DNA of 64,000 nucleotides from Siphlonurus alternatus (GCA_949825025.1 OX463785.1:21825971-21889970), one strand, 5' to 3'. Counted from the stretch's first letter, positions 48,576 to 58,753 are shown. Numbers and translations: made by a program. The notes: generated by a model from the letters alone, not told the origin.

Positions 48576-48957
48576 TTTTTTAATCAAACCCTATTGGGTA
48601 CTTCTATTTACTAATTACATACTACTTTGAAACCCCGAACCTTCCGAAACCCTAACTTGAGCGTTTCGCGGGCTCTTCTGGAACGAGGGCGGCCACGGCC
48701 TTGCAAATCCATCCCGGCATTTGCCTGCGGCTGAGGGAAACGTGGAAACCTCAGCCAGGATGGACGCTACAGCTTTTGTCAATGAACCGGAAGTGCAATG
48801 GTCCAAAGCCAGGGGAACCACATAGTGGAAAAGCGCAACGGTTTATCCCTGGGTGGGAAACGTGGTTTTTGTTGAAAATGGTCACCCATCCAACTACTAA
48901 CCACGCGCGGCGTTGCTTGACTTCGGTGATCTGACGAGACCCGGTCAAGTGCACTGT
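48576..48957 (-). mobile_element. 5S rRNA-headed SINE, minus strand
   Basis: Full-length inverted partner of 38341-38740. On the minus strand it opens with the 5S-like CGGGTCTCGTCAGATCACCG and TTAGTAGTTGGATGGGTGAC, and ends with the same TAGTATGTAATTAGTAAATA tail and a run into AATAGGGTTTG. Confidence 0.85.
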
Positions 48958-49149
48958 ATTATATATAATTGATGGATTAATTTATTTATTATTTTATAAT
49001 ATATTTATTATATCCTTTACAGAACAATTAACCTACTGTATGGTTATTATTATAGGTATATACTGTAGTCCCATATTGCCATATAATGCGTATTTATATC
49101 AATTGACAAATTATTATTAGTTACGCCAGGGATACATTGATACATTCCT

Positions 49150-49320
49150 ATACGAGCTTGAAGCTCGAGGTGGTGTAATCGGAGTATTATAGGAAAAAGG
49201 GAGGGAATGGATGGGGGCCACTGCGCCTGCAGCATAAATTATATGTTTACATGTCCCCTAGCATTCATGAAGTGAACGAGATGAGGATTGAGGAAACCGT
49301 CAGAATGGACACCTCGCTAC
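49150..49320 (-). mobile_element. SINE fragment with shared core, diverged
   Basis: GAAAAAGGGAGGGAATGGAT then GGGGGCCACTGCGCC, later AGGATTGAGGAAACCGTCAG. A worn relative of the copy at 48310. Confidence 0.5.
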
Positions 49321-50534
49321 TTTTTATCATTGTGGACTTACTAATTAATTATTACAGAGCTAGCTAGTGGAGTAATATATAAAACTCAATTTTATAATAA
49401 ATTTATTTCACACGCATGAACTCTCTACCATATCCCACACGACGATTTTTGCGTCTCGTAATAATCCTGCAATTAAAATAATTCGTGAACACTGCAGCAG
49501 GCAAAGAAATTATCATCTACCTGCCTATTCATTTTAAATTAACAAAATTTTGCTAGGAAACGAATTATCTTCAATTTTTGTCGAAAAAAACACGCAAAAT
49601 CTTAATGTTTACATCGTCAGCTGATTGATGCGGCGAATGCGCAGTGACGTCACGCGCCGAGACTTTTGGCTTCGTTTTTCAGACCTAAAATTTTAACTTG
49701 GCGTACGCCGAATCTATGCGACTTTTTCTTGCGACTTACAAAAAGCTCGTAGTTTAGGCTTAAAACAGCAATATGTCCAGATCATACTGTTCGTTTTTGT
49801 GACAAGTGTGTACCGGAATAACCATTTTGCTATGGTTCCTTGACTTTCTTGCGAAACGAGTTCAAGTTTTGATTTTAATATTTCAATTTTTAATTTTTTT
49901 CATACTGTTGGAAAATAGAGATTTTTTTATATTCATAATCTTCTTTTTTTATTATTATATTTGAAGGCGAAAAATATTATTTAAATTTTTTTAAAAAAAT
50001 CTGTAAGATGAATTAAATTTTAATAGAGATATGGTTAAAATTCAGTGAAAAATATATAGTTTTAATTTTTTGAGGTCGGAAGTTGAAGTATATTTTTATA
50101 TGTAGGAATTTTTTTAAGTTCCTCTGTGTCATTATTGTCACAAAAGTTTGATATCTTTCAATCTGCACTCTTCAAGAGAGCGTAAATCTCACTCCTTCTG
50201 TATATATCCCCTATTCTGGAATTATTAGACATTTTATTTTAACAATAATAAGCAATCTGATAATTCAGGTGAGAGCAATTATGAACTCTAAATCGGTATA
50301 AAACGTAACTCATTGTTGCGCTCATCTGAAAAAGTAGACAGGACATAATTACAGTGATATATCGGTAGGCACATAACTAATATTCCGTACGAGGGAGGAT
50401 TTGATGACGTCACAAATTCACAAGAAATGAAAAAAGCAATACTGCGGGAAATAGCAGTTCTCTAGTATTCTCATTTTTTACACACGTAATTTACCAGGCT
50501 TATGTTTAATTGCTCGCATCAGCTCGGATCCTGT

Positions 50535-50695
50535 AAAGAATTTCGAGGGGGGGAGGGGGTAGAGTTGCTTCATGTTAAAAAAAGGAGTGATGGGAACTCC
50601 TATATTGCCCATGTTAAATCTAAAATATCAAGGGAGGGCTGTAGACCCCCAGCTTATCCCCCTCCTCCCCGCTGGATCCGCGCCTGTGCTCGCTG
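50535..50695. mobile_element. Repeat ending GGATCCGCGCCTG, copy 2
   Basis: Shares ATTGCCCATGTTAAAT and CTGGATCCGCGCCTG with 48003-48175, with poly-G and poly-C stretches between. Class unknown. Confidence 0.65.
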
Positions 50696-50910
50696 ACACA
50701 GTAGCTGGCGAAGAGGGCAAATTTTCATGCCCTCTCGAAATGTATGTATCTATAAAGAAGTCTCGCAAATCCTTCAATAATTCAGTATATAATTTTGTTA
50801 CTTGTTGATAATTAACTTACTGCTGCATTTGATTGAAATAATGTAATTAAGAACATGAAAGAACATTCAATATAAAATGTATTTCAAAGATAAAATAAAA
50901 GTATGACAAA

Positions 50911-51024
50911 TATTTTGATAATTAAATGTAGCAAATCTTTTGTGTTCATTTTATTCATGTATACCATATATACCATGAATAAAATGAACACAAAAGATTT
51001 GCTACATTTAATTATCAAAATATT
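50911..51024. repeat. Perfect hairpin
   Basis: Arms of about 50 bp (AATATTTTGATAATTAAATG ... GTGTTCATTTTATTCATG and exact complement) around TATACCATATATAC. Confidence 0.9.
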
Positions 51025-51995
51025 TGGTTACTTTATTATTTTTTTGTTTATATCAAAAAATAGAAATTAGTAATTTTACATACCTACTAATTATTTGTAA
51101 ATTAAATTTCTAATATTTTTGTAAGAAGTTCTAATTCCAAACCATAATTTCTCTAAAAAATAAAGACAAATAAATGTTAACCTCTTATTATTAATTTTCA
51201 CTCCTTTTTTCTTTTTTCAATCAGTATTTTCGCTTTTATTTATTTTCGTAAAGGCTCAATTAGAGAGATATTTATAGATTTAGGAATTAAGTCGCACTCA
51301 ACACATCATCTATCAAAATATAAGGTTGAGAGAATTTATTTCATTGACTTTAGAAAAAATATATGTAATAAAACATGAATGGTATATTATATATAATTTA
51401 TACTGCTTATATGTGAAAGTGCATTATGCTTTTTTTTTATTTTTCGACTTTATTAGCGTATGAATATTAATTATTGTCACACCACTCTTTTACATTCATT
51501 ATTTTTCCTTACGAGTCAAATTACAATTTTAATTTTATAATTGAATCTCAAACCATGACTTTATAAAAACTTTCTAAGATAGTTTGAGGAGGAAATGTGC
51601 TTCGACTTGGGGGGAATCAGTTTGAGAACGAGAGATAATAAAAATGCCCTCGCCGCCGCCGCTACCTGAAAAAAGGTTCAAGGCGAGTACAAAAAAAAAA
51701 AAAAATAGCATCATCTAATCTTCATTCATTGCTTCCTTATGGCATATTTATATTTCTTATTAAGTTATATATAAACTATAATTTTGATGCTGTTCTTTTG
51801 AAAACAGTACAATATATAGAGAGATTGTTTGTTCACACAGTGATAAAATTGCAAAGTATTTGATTGATAAGGTCAATAGTTATAAGCTTTCAAAGACTGT
51901 GGTACTTTCTACACCATGCGACCTTCTCAGTAAAATTTTTCAGCCGGCCGCACGAGGGTTAATGTATTAGAATGACCATTATTTTTAAATTATAA

Positions 51996-52113
51996 GTGAA
52001 TATAGTCGTCCCTATTTATCTTTGGTTTGACATCATGAAACTTTTCCTTTGTCCTCAAATACAATTTTATGGGAGGGTCACGTGACGTTGAACCAAAGAT
52101 AAAAGGAGACGAC
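51996..52113. repeat. Fold-back element
   Basis: Arms AGTCGTCCCTATTTATCTTT and AAAGATAAAAGGAGACGACT extend through GGTTTGAC / GTTGAACC, around TTTTGTCCTC-type spacer sequence. It lies about 170 bp beyond the stop codon of the membrane-protein gene. Confidence 0.7.
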
Positions 52114-52283
52114 TTTAATTAAATAGGTTCGAAGTAAAAGTCACAAAAGATTGCACTTTCAGCTCTATCTGGAAGTTTTAATTAATACAGAGCTAGTAAA
52201 TAAATACATAATATTAACCCTAATTTCGAGCTACATTTTATCATGGTAGTATTGTACTTAAAATGAAATGGTTTGTGTTTGGT

Positions 52284-55200
52284 CTAGTAGATGTTCAGTT
52301 CCTCCCAGACAGTCTCCGTCAAAATGGCAACGTTGTCCAATCCTCGGCCAGGAAGGTACTCGAACGTCCAGATGTAGTTGGTGAACACCACTGTGACAAT
52401 AGAAACGAGACCGTCGTCATTAACAAAGGTAACTACGTGGGTCAAGATAGTGTCCATACTCGAACAAATGTAGTTGGTGAACACTACTGTGACAATAGAA
52501 ACGAGACCGTCATTAACAAAGGTAACTACGTGGGTCAAGATAGTGTCCATACTCGAACAAATGTAGTTGGTGAACACCACTGTGACAATAGAAACGAGAC
52601 CGTCATTAACAAAGGTAACTACGTGGGTCAAGATGGTGTCCATATTCGAACAAATGTAGTTGGTGAACACTACTGTGACAATAGAAACGAGACCGTCATT
52701 AACAAAGGTAACTACGTGGGTCAAGATAGTGTCCATATTCGAACAAATGTAGTTGGTGAACACTACTGTGACAATAGAAACGAGACTCTCAATAACCATG
52801 CAAGTTAGCTCCTTGTTATTCCGGTTATCTAAATATATCTATTAAATAAATCCATTATTCTTGAATAATTCGAAGGTTCGTTTTTTTTTTTTACGACAAT
52901 ATATGCCTTCTCCCTCTCACTCTTTCTAGCCTACATGCAACTTCAATGTAAATAAATGAATTGTTGGTTACCATAATTGATCTATTGATAATATATTAAA
53001 TTTTTAGATAACGAGAGCCGATGGTCAAAAATATGGTTTCTAGGCTAGCAATATTTCTTGCTTAAACTATCATAAATTCATGTTTTCTGTACAGGTTAAT
53101 AATGAAAACAGTCATGCAATTCAAAATACAAAATCACTTTCATAAGAAATCCTTCATGTATTAGAGATACTCACATATTTCTCCCTCGTTCAGCTCCCCA
53201 ATCAGCTCCGAGCAAGAAGCATTGCACGCGTTATGAGGCGTCAGACGGAACGTGGTGGAACCCCGCAGTTGTGCCAGCAAAATCAGACCAGAGTCTAGCT
53301 CCACCTGTAACATGAGCACCAGGTGACGTCACAGATATGTCCTTGGTTTGTCCAGCAGAATCAGACCAGAGTCTAGCTCCACCTGTAACATGAGCACCAG
53401 GTGACGTCACAGATATGTCCTTGGTTTGTCCAGCAGAATCAGACCAGAGTCTAGCTCCACCTGTAACATGAGCACCAGGTGACGTCACAGATATGTCCTT
53501 GGTTTGTCCAACAAAATCAGACCAGAGTCAAGCTCCACCTGTCCATAAATTGAATCAAATTTTAGTTAGTGAATTCTTTGTGATTCTGTAACTGTAAAGA
53601 ATTGTAATTTAAATTTAAAAACTATTTTTTTTTAAATTTTAACAAATTAAATAATTTTATTAAAATTTAATTTTATTTATTTATTTTTAAAAATAATTTA
53701 ACATTTGAAATTTTATAAAAAAAAGTTATACTAATTATTTTTTTCAAATTAAATATTTTTCTTTCCTTTTAATCAAAGTTTTTAATGTATATAATTTTTT
53801 TAAATAAGTTAAAGGCCACCCTTACTGTGAACACGTGCTCTCCAGTACAATGAAAGCAGGTTCTGCCTTACATCAAAAGATGAGATGCTACTAAATATAA
53901 TGTAACCATTGTATAGTAGATTAATGTGATATATAAATATGATAAAAAGTAAATAGAGTTCTTTACTTCGTTACTCTCTTACATATTAATAATATATATT
54001 AATTGTATGAAGGTTCTTTCCTGCTCAGTTATCCCTGGCATTAAGAATTTGATTCATTAATTTTAATCATGAAAATAATTTTTTTTAAAATAACATTATT
54101 AAATAATTATTTTTTTTTAAAGAAGGTGGCGAAGGTGCTGGGTTGATAACGTTAGAAGATGGAGTATTTCGTATCATGTAACAGGTAAGAAAAACGCTTC
54201 TTTAAAGATTTTTTTTTCTTAAATCGCTTGGTGAATCGCTTCCAGTACTATTATAATATGGTAAATGTTTTCTATGATATCTGCCTTGCACACTCTGCTG
54301 TTTAGAAAATGTCTATTTCAACTTTATTAATTACGGAGATGTTCAATTCTCAGGGAAAATTTAAAATAAACTTTATTCTTGGCCTTCAACAAGTTGGTCT
54401 ACTAAATAATGTGACAAAAAAATACAACCATTCAAACACTGGACACCTGGATTTTTTTATTGTAATATATCTTTTAATAGCAGTACTTTGAATTATTATT
54501 TCTCAAATTCATGTTTTTTTTAACACTCCAAAACTTTTAAAGCGCTGTAAAGCATTATAGCATCACAATCATGTGAATAAATTAACGCGCAAAAATTAGT
54601 AGTAAGGTATTATCTTTTGTTAATGTCAAAATATTTCGACAAAAAAATTGAGGATAAACAATTCAAGATTCTCTGTCCATAAAAATTAAAAAAAAAAAAT
54701 AAGCACATGTCAATCGTAATAAACAGGTATATTAAGACTGCAGTATATGCCGTGGAAGGGATATATAAATTGATAAGTAAATTGGTAAATTCTTATTAGC
54801 TACCATCTAGGCTGGTCACCAACAATACAAATGAATGATTTTTATTTAGCACAGGAAAACGCATGCTTTTTCAATGGAGCGATGTCAGGCGGGGCGAGAA
54901 AGGCGCACTTGCTTCAATATCATATGGTGGCCATGTTGGCGTGAAAAAAATCATATTCCCACAACGATTAAATTCCGCCGCGATTTTTTCACTCCAACAT
55001 GGCCGCCATATGAAATTGAAACAAGTGCGCCTTTCCCGCCTGACATCGCTCCATGGAAAAGCACCTTTAAATTCCATTGAGTGTCTCACCTTCTTGAACA
55101 ACTTTGCGTTGTAGTCTGAGGACATCAAGATCCAGTTGAAGTGAGCGGGAGGCACGGAGCTGGCCAGAAAGTAGGGGCGTTGGTAGAACTTGCGGAGGGC

Positions 55201-58200
55201 CTTCACTGCGTTGATGTCACAGTTCTGCCTATATAACATTATACGTCACAGTGCATTATTTTTTATTCTTGTTATTGAGATAGAACTCGTGTTGAGTTAT
55301 GCAAAGTAAATTTTTTTCAGTTTTTTTTTCTTAATTTAACAATGCATAAATTGAAACTTTTCCAATTTTATATTTAATCAAATTATTTTAGTTCATCCTT
55401 AGTACTCCTTAACATTCTTTCTAATTGCAAACTCCAAAACTCCATGCATACTCTCTGTTGATTTTTGCGACATAATTAAAGTAAAGGTTTCTTTAATTTT
55501 ATTTATAAAAGGGAGTTTTATCTTAAAAATAATAATTAATAATTGTAAAATTTGTTTTGTTAAAAAATATATATTATTATTAAATTATATTTACTTTGAT
55601 TTTTTTTATATACCCTGCACCTGCATGAAATACTAAATTATTGAGATGTAAAAAAATATGTAACTACATAACTGTATAGGATGCAATACACAAATCAAAT
55701 CAGTCTGAAACTTGTAACTTATTTTTATTTGAAGTTTTTATATCATAGGATCATGCCTTTAACCAAACAACATGCAGGCAGCTCATACAATAGATAGAGA
55801 AGAGTTTATATTACTCACCAGTGCACGAACCATTTGTCAAGCTTAGGATTGTGTATCTTCTTGAGAAAGGCGAACAGATCCGAGGAGCCCGTACGAATGT
55901 TGGTGGTCATCACACAGGGTACCGTGTCCCTCAGCCTCTCGTCCTGAAGGTACAGCTGGAACATTTGGTGATCAGAAAACTTTTTTACAGAGGGTTGCAC
56001 CGGTATTACAATAAATTTAATGTAATCTCAGTATAACCGTCATTTGTCTAATTATAATTTATTAAAATACAAAATAAATTTATTAAAAAACTGATGGGGG
56101 AACCTTGGAAATCTCAGTTAAGTTGGTCTGTGCAGGAGTTGTGAGCTCGTTACACCTCTCAAATGTACATTTCTTCAAAAATATTTGTTTAATTCGGCCA
56201 TATGTTTAATATATGGCTTAATTGGACATTTATTTTCTTTAGAATGGATGTACTGGTAAATTTTCTGGGATGAGTAACCATCTCAGAAAGAAAAACTGTT
56301 GTTATTTTGCAGGCATGTAAGGGTCACGCATGATATAACGTTGATTATGTTTTTATTTACACAAAAAAGTATTGCATCACCTCCAATTTTAACATAATAT
56401 TCATATATAATAATTTGATGATATGATACTATTGAGAATATGATAACAGTCATGTACCACTAACATGCCCAGATTAGTAATTTCAATGACTTTTTATGCC
56501 ACCAAGGCACCAATCATTATTTATATTTTCTAAAACTAATTAAAAAAAGAAAACAAAAAACAAGTTGTAAACATTTTATATTACCATATAGAATATGTTA
56601 TTTTTTTAAAATCAAATTCATAACAAATGTTATACAACTTGATTAATTATTAACTATAAAACTGATATAAAATTATATTTTATTTTGCATTTCCTAATTC
56701 ATTAATTAAAATAACAAAAGTGTATTATAGTATTGTTAAAATAATGAATCTCTGTGCAGGACACACCTCTGAAATATAATAAATGTGCATTTTTAACTTT
56801 ATGTGTAAATTCCCTACCGAAACTAAACGTTTCTATTGTTGAACATTTTTAAAATTAATGTCAGGAAAGTAGGAATTTGCAGCATAAAATTATGGTATTC
56901 CCTGGTTTTGGTAAATAATAAGTTTTAATATTTCATATAATATCAAAGTGTTGAAAGAATATTTATAATATTTGTCAAAAAAATTGAATTATTTTTATTA
57001 TAAATATTCACACCACATTGTCTCACCTGAGTGATATTATCGAACCAGAAGTCATCGGTGTTCATTACTGGCCAGGTGTCCATGGCGTCTAACACAACCA
57101 CGGGGGCGTCGCGCTGTAGGTAGCCGTCCAGCAGTTGTTGGTAGCTCACCCCAGCAAGACGGTCCACCCCCTCGAGAGCCTCGCACGACTGTGGACAGAG
57201 AGGGAATTGTAGTGTCCAGAATCAGGTAATTGTTGGTAGCTGGACCATAGCTAGCTAGCCAACTCCCTTGAGAGTTTTCAATGGCGGTGGACAGAGAAGT
57301 GTCCAAGATTGTCCAGGCATTTTAAGTGTCCAAGAATTATCACTTGTAAGAATGTTTGACAATGGTGCCACCACAGAAAAACGTGGAACCTTCTCAAATC
57401 TTGGTAAATTTTCTGATCATGTCACGGAGGTCTGTGTTATTATTTAGCATATTACTTACCACGCAATCTTCTTCAGTAAGGGCGTACTCTCCATAGAAAG
57501 GATTGGTCACCAGACAAGACTCGTAGAACATAGAGGACCAGTCCCATACGGGCAGCATCTGTAAAGGTAATAGATAATTGTTGTTGTTAGTATTAAGGCT
57601 GTTAACAGATTTGTGGGGGAAGGAAGAACATTACTACGAGATGCTGAAAAGACCAACAGATCAATCTATAGTAACAGATATTAAATATAATTAAATCATA
57701 AAATTTGAAACAAATATCTAAAAGAAGACAGATTCAGAAGGGAAATTAATATTTACATAAAACAAATTTGAATATTCGTCTATTATAGATTTATTTAATA
57801 CTATTATATAATATGATATCATACTAAATCTGATAATCATCACAAATTATCAATTACTAAACTAAAATTTATTTCTATATAATATTCGTGCATTAATTTT
57901 CACAATTTCCATGGTAAACTTCAGATTTATACTTGTATTTCACCTAATTGGTACGTTTTAATAAAACTAAAGCAAAAGACTTTACGATTGAAGCTGGACT
58001 TCAGTTCATAAATTGTTAGAGTCGCATAAATAAAAATAATAATTTAATAGGAAATTTAATTATATTTTTGATACATAAAACAAATCTTATAATTTAAATA
58101 TAACATATTTTTTATAAGATATTTCAATTGATTATTTGATTCAATAAAGCAATTACAAACAAAATAGGTACATTGTAATTATTTCTTTAGTAAATGAGAG

Positions 58201-58753
58201 ATCAAGAGCAATTTTAGTTCAAGCACTCTGCACTCGGAAACGTCATCAACAATTGCAATATTTTTTCCCCTATTTTTTTTTTTTCTATTTTATTATATTT
58301 CCCACATGTTACATACATAACAGTTGGAAGGTGACACTATAACAGTCCTTTAAAGAACAAATCACAACGAGGTTGCGAATAGTATCCCTTTTAACGATTA
58401 AAATAATAATATATATTTTTTTTTTTGTATTGAAAATATGTCCTTACCTTGATCATGAGGATACGTCCCAGTGCAGACAGATGGAGAGCCACAGTTCCAA
58501 TCTGACACAGACCATAGAAGGCCGCGAACACGGCGAGGACCACGATGCTGGCTTTGAGTGCTCGACGGAGCTGCGCGCGGCGGAAGGCGGAGAGCAATGG
58601 AGCGCAGATCTGTCGCATCTCCTCCTCCGAGAACCCCGAGGTTTGGCAGAACTGGTGGAAGGCCAGCAGCTCCTCGTCAAGCAATTTCAGGCGAGCGTCC
58701 ATGTCGGACACTTCGGTGACCTTTCGACGACCGTTTCGAGCGCTAGGAGACAT
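52284..58753 (-). CDS. Single-pass membrane protein with degenerate cupin/JmjC-like domain (7 exons, 359 aa)
   Basis: Minus-strand coding exons: 58753-58448, 57558-57460, 57188-57027, 55955-55819, 55228-55090, 53304-53175 and 52390-52284. Phases join cleanly: the exon 4/5 junction splits Trp and 6/7 splits Leu. The ATG at 58753 is the first in frame. Residues 1-66 are charged and cytosolic-looking. Residues 67-88 (SIVVLAVFAAFYGLCQIGTV region) form one membrane segment, so the C-terminus is probably lumenal or outside. There follow DAPVVVLDAMDTWPV, PYFLASSVPPAHFNW, LILLAQLRGSTTFRLTPHN and EGEILVFTN. These follow the order seen in FIH/JMJD-type cupins (…TPAHYDE…AQIKGYKR…). The HxD motif is here H-F-N (residues 264-266) and the distal His is absent, so metal binding and hydroxylase activity look lost (inference). 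NIT and NAS sequons fit a lumenal domain. Three exon boundaries (exons 3, 6, 7) lie in tandem duplications. Confidence 0.85.
52372..52799 (-). repeat. 93-bp tandem repeat spanning the exon 7 acceptor
   Basis: ATGTAGTTGGTGAACAC starts at 52372, 52468, 52561, 52654 and 52747 (period 93; 96 in the first unit, which has an extra codon). On the minus strand each unit carries the pyrimidine tract and acceptor TCTATTGTCACAG followed by the first bases of exon 7 (TGGTGTTCACCAACTACAT or TAGTG...). Period is a multiple of 3 and the exon 7 frame stays open through all copies. Confidence 0.95.
53279..53545 (-). repeat. 78-bp tandem repeat spanning the exon 6 acceptor
   Basis: AATCAGACCAGAGT recurs at 53281, 53359, 53437 and 53515. 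Minus-strand units contain CATGTTACAG|GTGGAGCTAG, the acceptor and start of exon 6. In the exon 6 frame the copies end in a stop (…PRTYL, TGA), unlike the exon 7 array. Each unit also carries GTGACGTCAC. Confidence 0.95.
53546..54860 (-). other. Intron 5, no further feature
   Basis: AT-rich intron sequence between the 78-bp array and the palindrome at 54861. Nothing else supportable. Confidence 0.5.
54861..55066. mobile_element. Palindromic MITE 23 bp inside intron 5
   Basis: Arms GGAGCGATGTCAGGCGGG and CCCGCCTGACATCGCTCC extend through AAAGGCGCACTTG and CATATGGTGGCCATGTTGG, around CCCACAACGATTAAATTCC. It ends 23 bp from the exon 5 donor at 55089. Confidence 0.8.
55229..57026 (-). other. Introns 3 and 4 of the membrane-protein gene
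   Basis: AT-rich apart from exon 4 (55955-55819). A weak SINE-core remnant near 56090-56160 (GGAACCTTGGAAATCTCAGT) is the only other signal. Confidence 0.5.
57120..57310 (-). repeat. Decayed tandem duplication of the exon 3 acceptor region
   Basis: The block from GTCCAGCAGTTGTTGGTAGCT (57126) to GTGGACAGAG (57191) recurs, diverged, from GTCCAGAATCAGG and TTGTTGGTAGCT (57212) to GGTGGACAGAG (57286), period about 86-96. The copy's acceptor is dead (CCACCG instead of CCACAG). Confidence 0.65.
57559..58447 (-). other. Intron 1 of the membrane-protein gene
   Basis: GT-AG, 889 bases, phase 0, AT-rich; no other feature seen. Confidence 0.6.

Larger units (their letters stand above)
46147..49761. 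mobile_element. 3.6-kb TIR transposon inserted in the piggyBac cysteine-rich exon
   Basis: Left end GCCTAAACTACGAGCTTTT, right end AAAAGCTCGTAGTTTAGGC: a perfect 19-bp inverted repeat exactly where the transposase reading frame breaks off and resumes. No clear target-site duplication; at most a short A-run. No transposase frame inside. Most of the interior is later insertions: family A (47311), family B (47536), a WGGATCCGCGCCTG element (48003) and three SINE copies. Superfamily not identified. Confidence 0.75.
40139..49821 (+). pseudogene. piggyBac-family transposase gene; last exon interrupted by a transposon
   Basis: Exon 1 is 40139-42266 (709 codons plus one base), ATG just after TTTCAGGCA. 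Residues 1-200 are acidic and disordered; about 205-230 is an RG-repeat; a DDE_Tnp_1_7 domain follows. All three catalytic aspartates are present: D433 in SVDEQLLAYRGR, D511 in VTCDNYFTSL, D610 in GGVDTFDQM, spaced 78 and 99 as in the family. The donor GAT-G|GTAAAC (42266/42267) fits the acceptor TTTTACAG|CTGCT at 46042. Exon 2 then encodes RKRKRCGRCDWKKDR...YQCSVCQ, the start of the C-terminal cysteine-rich zinc-binding domain. It is cut at about 46147 by a roughly 3.6-kb insertion; the domain resumes at about 49763 as ICPDHTVRFCDKCVPE and a stop at 49819-49821. As it stands the product would end a few residues into the insertion, with half the zinc-binding domain lost. Known family role: cut-and-paste at TTAA. 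No TTAA-bounded ends were found around it, so it may be an old element or a host-derived PGBD gene. Confidence 0.85.
49822..52283. other. Gene-free stretch between the piggyBac gene and the membrane-protein gene
   Basis: Contains the repeat at 50535-50695, a hairpin at 50911-51024 and a fold-back at 51996-52113. No gene seen. Confidence 0.6.

Noticed and set aside
52372..52799. CRISPR-like array
   Set aside because: Units are contiguous with no unique spacers, and the genome is eukaryotic.
52263..52808. 181-residue plus-strand frame with 31-residue repeats
   Set aside because: It exists because the 93-bp unit is divisible by three; the minus strand carries the splice sites and a C-terminal exon that joins the upstream exons in phase.
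53231..53488. 85-residue minus-strand frame with GAHVTGGARLWSD repeats
   Set aside because: It is out of frame with exon 6, whose correct frame is fixed by the phases of exons 5 and 7.
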